A DNA stretch of 64,000 nt from Streptococcus henryi DSM 19005 (GTDB lineage: Bacteria; Bacillota; Bacilli; Lactobacillales; Streptococcaceae), in assembly GCF_000376985.1 (NCBI RefSeq), contig NZ_AQYA01000028.1, forward strand, positions 29,501-93,500, in the 5' to 3' direction. The position numbers and the translations under genes were made by a program. Below are positions 62,105 through 64,000 of this stretch, piece by piece. Position 1 is the first letter of the stretch. Each line of letters opens with the position of its first letter. A model generated the notes under the pieces. The model searched no databases, was not told where the DNA came from, and was given only the letters and a program-made list of their open reading frames with translations.

Positions 62105-62341
62105 ATGAACAATATTATAGATATCAATCTGCCTGTTGCTGAAATCCTAAAGCAGAATCCAGAACTTAAGGATCTCTTTGTGCAACTCGGTTTTAAGCCC
62201 CTTGCAAATTCAGCTATGCTAAATACAGTTGGCAAGGTAACAAGTTTGAAGAAAGGCTCAAAACTAGCAGGAATTTCACTGGATAAAATCGTTAAAACTT
62301 TAGAGTTTAATGGCTATGATGTAATAGGAGTAGAAGAATGA
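62105..62341 (+). CDS. DUF1858 domain protein
   Basis: 78 residues of the DUF1858 helical fold (IDINLPVAEILKQNPELKDLFVQLGF ... GSKLAGISLDKIVKTLEFNGYD), found in proteins linked to redox or iron-sulfur functions. Here it is a stand-alone gene. Start ATG 62105 has GAGGAAAAGAGG upstream, with a TATAAT at 62068. It overlaps the DUF438-hemerythrin gene by four bases, and the two domains are often fused, so they probably act together. Confidence 0.82.
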   Translation: MNNIIDINLPVAEILKQNPELKDLFVQLGFKPLANSAMLNTVGKVTSLKKGSKLAGISLDKIVKTLEFNGYDVIGVEE

Positions 62342-63564
62342 CAGAACAACGTATTCAAGTTTTAAGAGACATATTGTTAGACTTACATCATGGCGCGAGT
62401 CCAGAGTCTGTTCAAGAACAGTTTAACAAGCATTTTAAAGGAGTATCTGCTCTAGAAATCTCCATGATGGAGCATGAGTTAATGAATTCTGATGCTGAAC
62501 AAGAAGGGCACCCTGTCTATGTTTTTAAACAGGAAAATTTAGCTTTACGTGCAGCTATGCTCCGCATTCGTCGTATCATTGAGAATTATGGTAAGCCTGA
62601 GAATACGGAAATCCGAGAGGAATTACTTCAAGGGCTCCGTCATCAGATGACTTTACTTGGTCAATTTCATAATCACTATACACGTAAAGAAAAGTTATTC
62701 TTTCCTATTATGGAACGTTATGGGCATGACTCCCCTCCGAAAGTGATGTGGGGAGTAGATGACGAGATTCGTGAATTATTCCGAGTATCTCAAAATGCTG
62801 TCAATCAGTTGCCTCAAGAATCAATTGAGAAAATTTCAGAGGTTTTTGAAGCATTTGCTCTAGAATTTGAAGAGATGATTTTCAAGGAGGAGGCTATCCT
62901 TCTTATGATTTTACTAGAAACGCTAACCCAAGATGATTGGCTTTCTATCGCCAAAGAGAGTGATGCCTACGGTTATGCCATCATTAAACCTACAGCAGAA
63001 TGGGTACCTGATCGAGAAAGTTTCGTAGAAAATGTTGAGACTGAACATTCTGAAATACATTCCAATACACGTGTCATTGACACCCCAGAGGGCCAGTTTA
63101 CTATTTCTTTTACACTGAAAGAAAAAGAATCTGTCATAGATCGTTCCACACCACAACGTTTTGGAAACGGCTTCCTATCTGTTGAACAAGCTAATCTAAT
63201 TCTTAACCATCTCCCCTTGGAGATTACTTTTGTTAATAAAGACGATATCTTCCAATATTATAATGATAGTGCACCAGCTGAAGAGATGGTTTTTAAAAGA
63301 ACACCTTCACAGGTAGGTCGAAATGTTGAACTCTGCCATCCACCAAAAGTCTTGGATAAGGTAAAAAAAATCTTTACCCTCTTACGAAATGGAGAAAGAA
63401 GTAAGGTTAACATGTGGTTTAAGTCAGAAAAAATGGGCAAATTTGTTTACGTCACCTATGCAGCGGTTCATAATGATAAAGGTGAGTTTCAAGGTGTGCT
63501 CGAATATGTTCAAGATATTCAAGAATTTTTAGACTTAGATAGTGATGTTAATAGAGATATTTAA
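62338..63564 (+). CDS. DUF438 / hemerythrin / PAS protein
   Basis: 408 residues. Residues 1-65 are DUF438 (IQVLRDILLDLHHGASPESVQ). Residues ~75-220 are a hemerythrin-like HHE four-helix bundle that could bind a di-iron centre (LGQFHNHYTRKEKLFFP, EFEEMIFKEEAILL). Residues ~285-400 are a PAS domain (LPLEITFVNKDDIFQYYND). Related proteins are proposed to sense or handle oxygen, nitric oxide or iron-sulfur clusters; a role here is inference. Overlaps the DUF1858 gene by four bases. Confidence 0.87.
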   Translation: MTEQRIQVLRDILLDLHHGASPESVQEQFNKHFKGVSALEISMMEHELMNSDAEQEGHPVYVFKQENLALRAAMLRIRRIIENYGKPENTEIREELLQGLRHQMTLLGQFHNHYTRKEKLFFPIMERYGHDSPPKVMWGVDDEIRELFRVSQNAVNQLPQESIEKISEVFEAFALEFEEMIFKEEAILLMILLETLTQDDWLSIAKESDAYGYAIIKPTAEWVPDRESFVENVETEHSEIHSNTRVIDTPEGQFTISFTLKEKESVIDRSTPQRFGNGFLSVEQANLILNHLPLEITFVNKDDIFQYYNDSAPAEEMVFKRTPSQVGRNVELCHPPKVLDKVKKIFTLLRNGERSKVNMWFKSEKMGKFVYVTYAAVHNDKGEFQGVLEYVQDIQEFLDLDSDVNRDI

Positions 63565-63653
63565 GATTTATTTTACTAGATAAGTTTACTATCTTCTAAA
63601 CTTGAATTGGTAGTAGAATGCGTCCAATTTTAAGTTTCTGATAAAAGGATGAA

Positions 63654-64000
63654 TCATGATAGTATAATTCTGTACAGGTATAAAATATATAAGCTCATAA
63701 ACAGGGCAGAAAAAAATGAGGCTGGGCAAAAACTAGCTTCAAAATAAAACCACACAGTGATTTCCGTCTCGAAAACAATCAAGATGAAAGAATCACTGTG
63801 TGGTTTTTGAGTATGTGATGTTTTTGAGCCTAGATTCTTGGCCAATTTTGTGAGATTCATACTCATGAAGAGGAAGCCGACTTCCGTTTGGACGGCTTGA
63901 TTACCTCTAACGTGAACTCTGCGAACGCCAAAAACACTCTTCAATCGGCCAAAAACGGGTTCGACATCGATTTTCCGTTTGGCGTAGATACGAGAGCCTT
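63654..64000 (-). mobile_element. IS1182-type transposase, C-terminal part, cut by the window edge
   Basis: On the minus strand the open frame reads GSRIYAKRKIDVEPVFGRLK, then SVFGVRRVHVRGNQAVQTEVGF and SMNLTKLAKNLG. KIDVEPVFG contains the Glu of the DDE catalytic triad of IS1182-family transposases. The rest of the gene lies beyond position 64000. The last ~50 codons run through a perfect 16-bp hairpin (63747-63806) and low-complexity sequence, so the original stop may lie upstream of that. Confidence 0.85.
63747..63806. repeat. 16-bp inverted repeat near the end of the IS1182-type element
   Basis: AAACCACACAGTGATT (63747-63762) and AATCACTGTGTGGTTT (63791-63806) are perfect complements with a 28-base loop. 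Beside it lies ATGAGGCTGGGCAAAAAC (63717-63734), matching the outer arm of the repeat at 33618-33750. Confidence 0.65.

Overview
The window reads as chromosomal DNA of a low-GC Gram-positive coccus, most likely a Streptococcus of the salivarius group (salivarius / vestibularis / thermophilus). Grounds: a YSIRK-type signal and LPKTG sorting signal, separate coaB and coaC genes beside an ECF S component, the tdk-prfA-prmC-tsaC-glyA run, fhs, and an asd-type structured RNA in front of asd. Species is inference; no rRNA or other typing locus is present. No tRNA, rRNA, CRISPR array or prophage was seen.

Layout. 1-9.6 kb: 3' part of guaC, then a dispersed but complete-looking flavin-based extracellular electron transfer set: apbE paralogue, eetB-like membrane protein, ndh2 with a membrane C-terminus (under a cre-like site), dmkB-like prenyl synthase, FMN-binding lipoprotein, a second apbE, dmkA-like UbiA prenyltransferase, and an eetA-like NusG-II protein. 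9.7-19.5 kb: housekeeping run tdk, prfA, prmC, tsaC, glyA, a nucleoid-associated protein, a PvaA-like lysozyme and a heterodimeric ABC exporter. 19.6-33.4 kb: an LPXTG von Willebrand-A protein, then a nine-gene Gram-positive pel operon (pelD, pelE-like, pelA-like deacetylase, pelF, pelG, cotH, VTC domain, DUF4956, galE).

33.6-38.6 kb: a structured repeat, pgm, panT-like ECF S component, coaC, coaB and a frameshifted C39-like peptidase. 38.6-44 kb: a second VTC/DUF4956 pair, divergent from a NAGPA-type phosphodiester glycosidase, a small membrane protein, a carbohydrate-binding lipoprotein of the Cthe_2159 type and a GT2-GtrA glycosyltransferase. Both rightward promoters here carry arrays of 6-bp half-sites at exact 11-bp intervals ending 10 bp before the -10 box, resembling CiaR sites. 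44-50.5 kb: fhs, a membrane protein, an ECF-type sigma factor with a membrane partner and an ABC transporter, and a cold-shock protein. 50.6-55.8 kb: cardiolipin synthase (apparently starting at ATT), asd RNA, asd, dapA, a small unknown protein and an ATP-cone protein. 56-64 kb: a MocR-type regulator lacking its PLP lysine, divergent from an ECF S component; a MazEF-type toxin-antitoxin pair; an ABC-F ATPase; an Rrf2 regulator with an oxidoreductase; a DUF1858/DUF438-hemerythrin-PAS pair; and the end of an IS1182-type transposase.

The most notable points are the coexistence of two VTC/DUF4956 polysaccharide-type loci, the 11-bp-periodic promoter arrays, a PelD whose GGDEF and I-site are degraded (Arg of RxxD is Ser), and the electron-transfer set in a fermentative coccus. 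All functional statements rest on reading the sequence and family knowledge; no database search was run.
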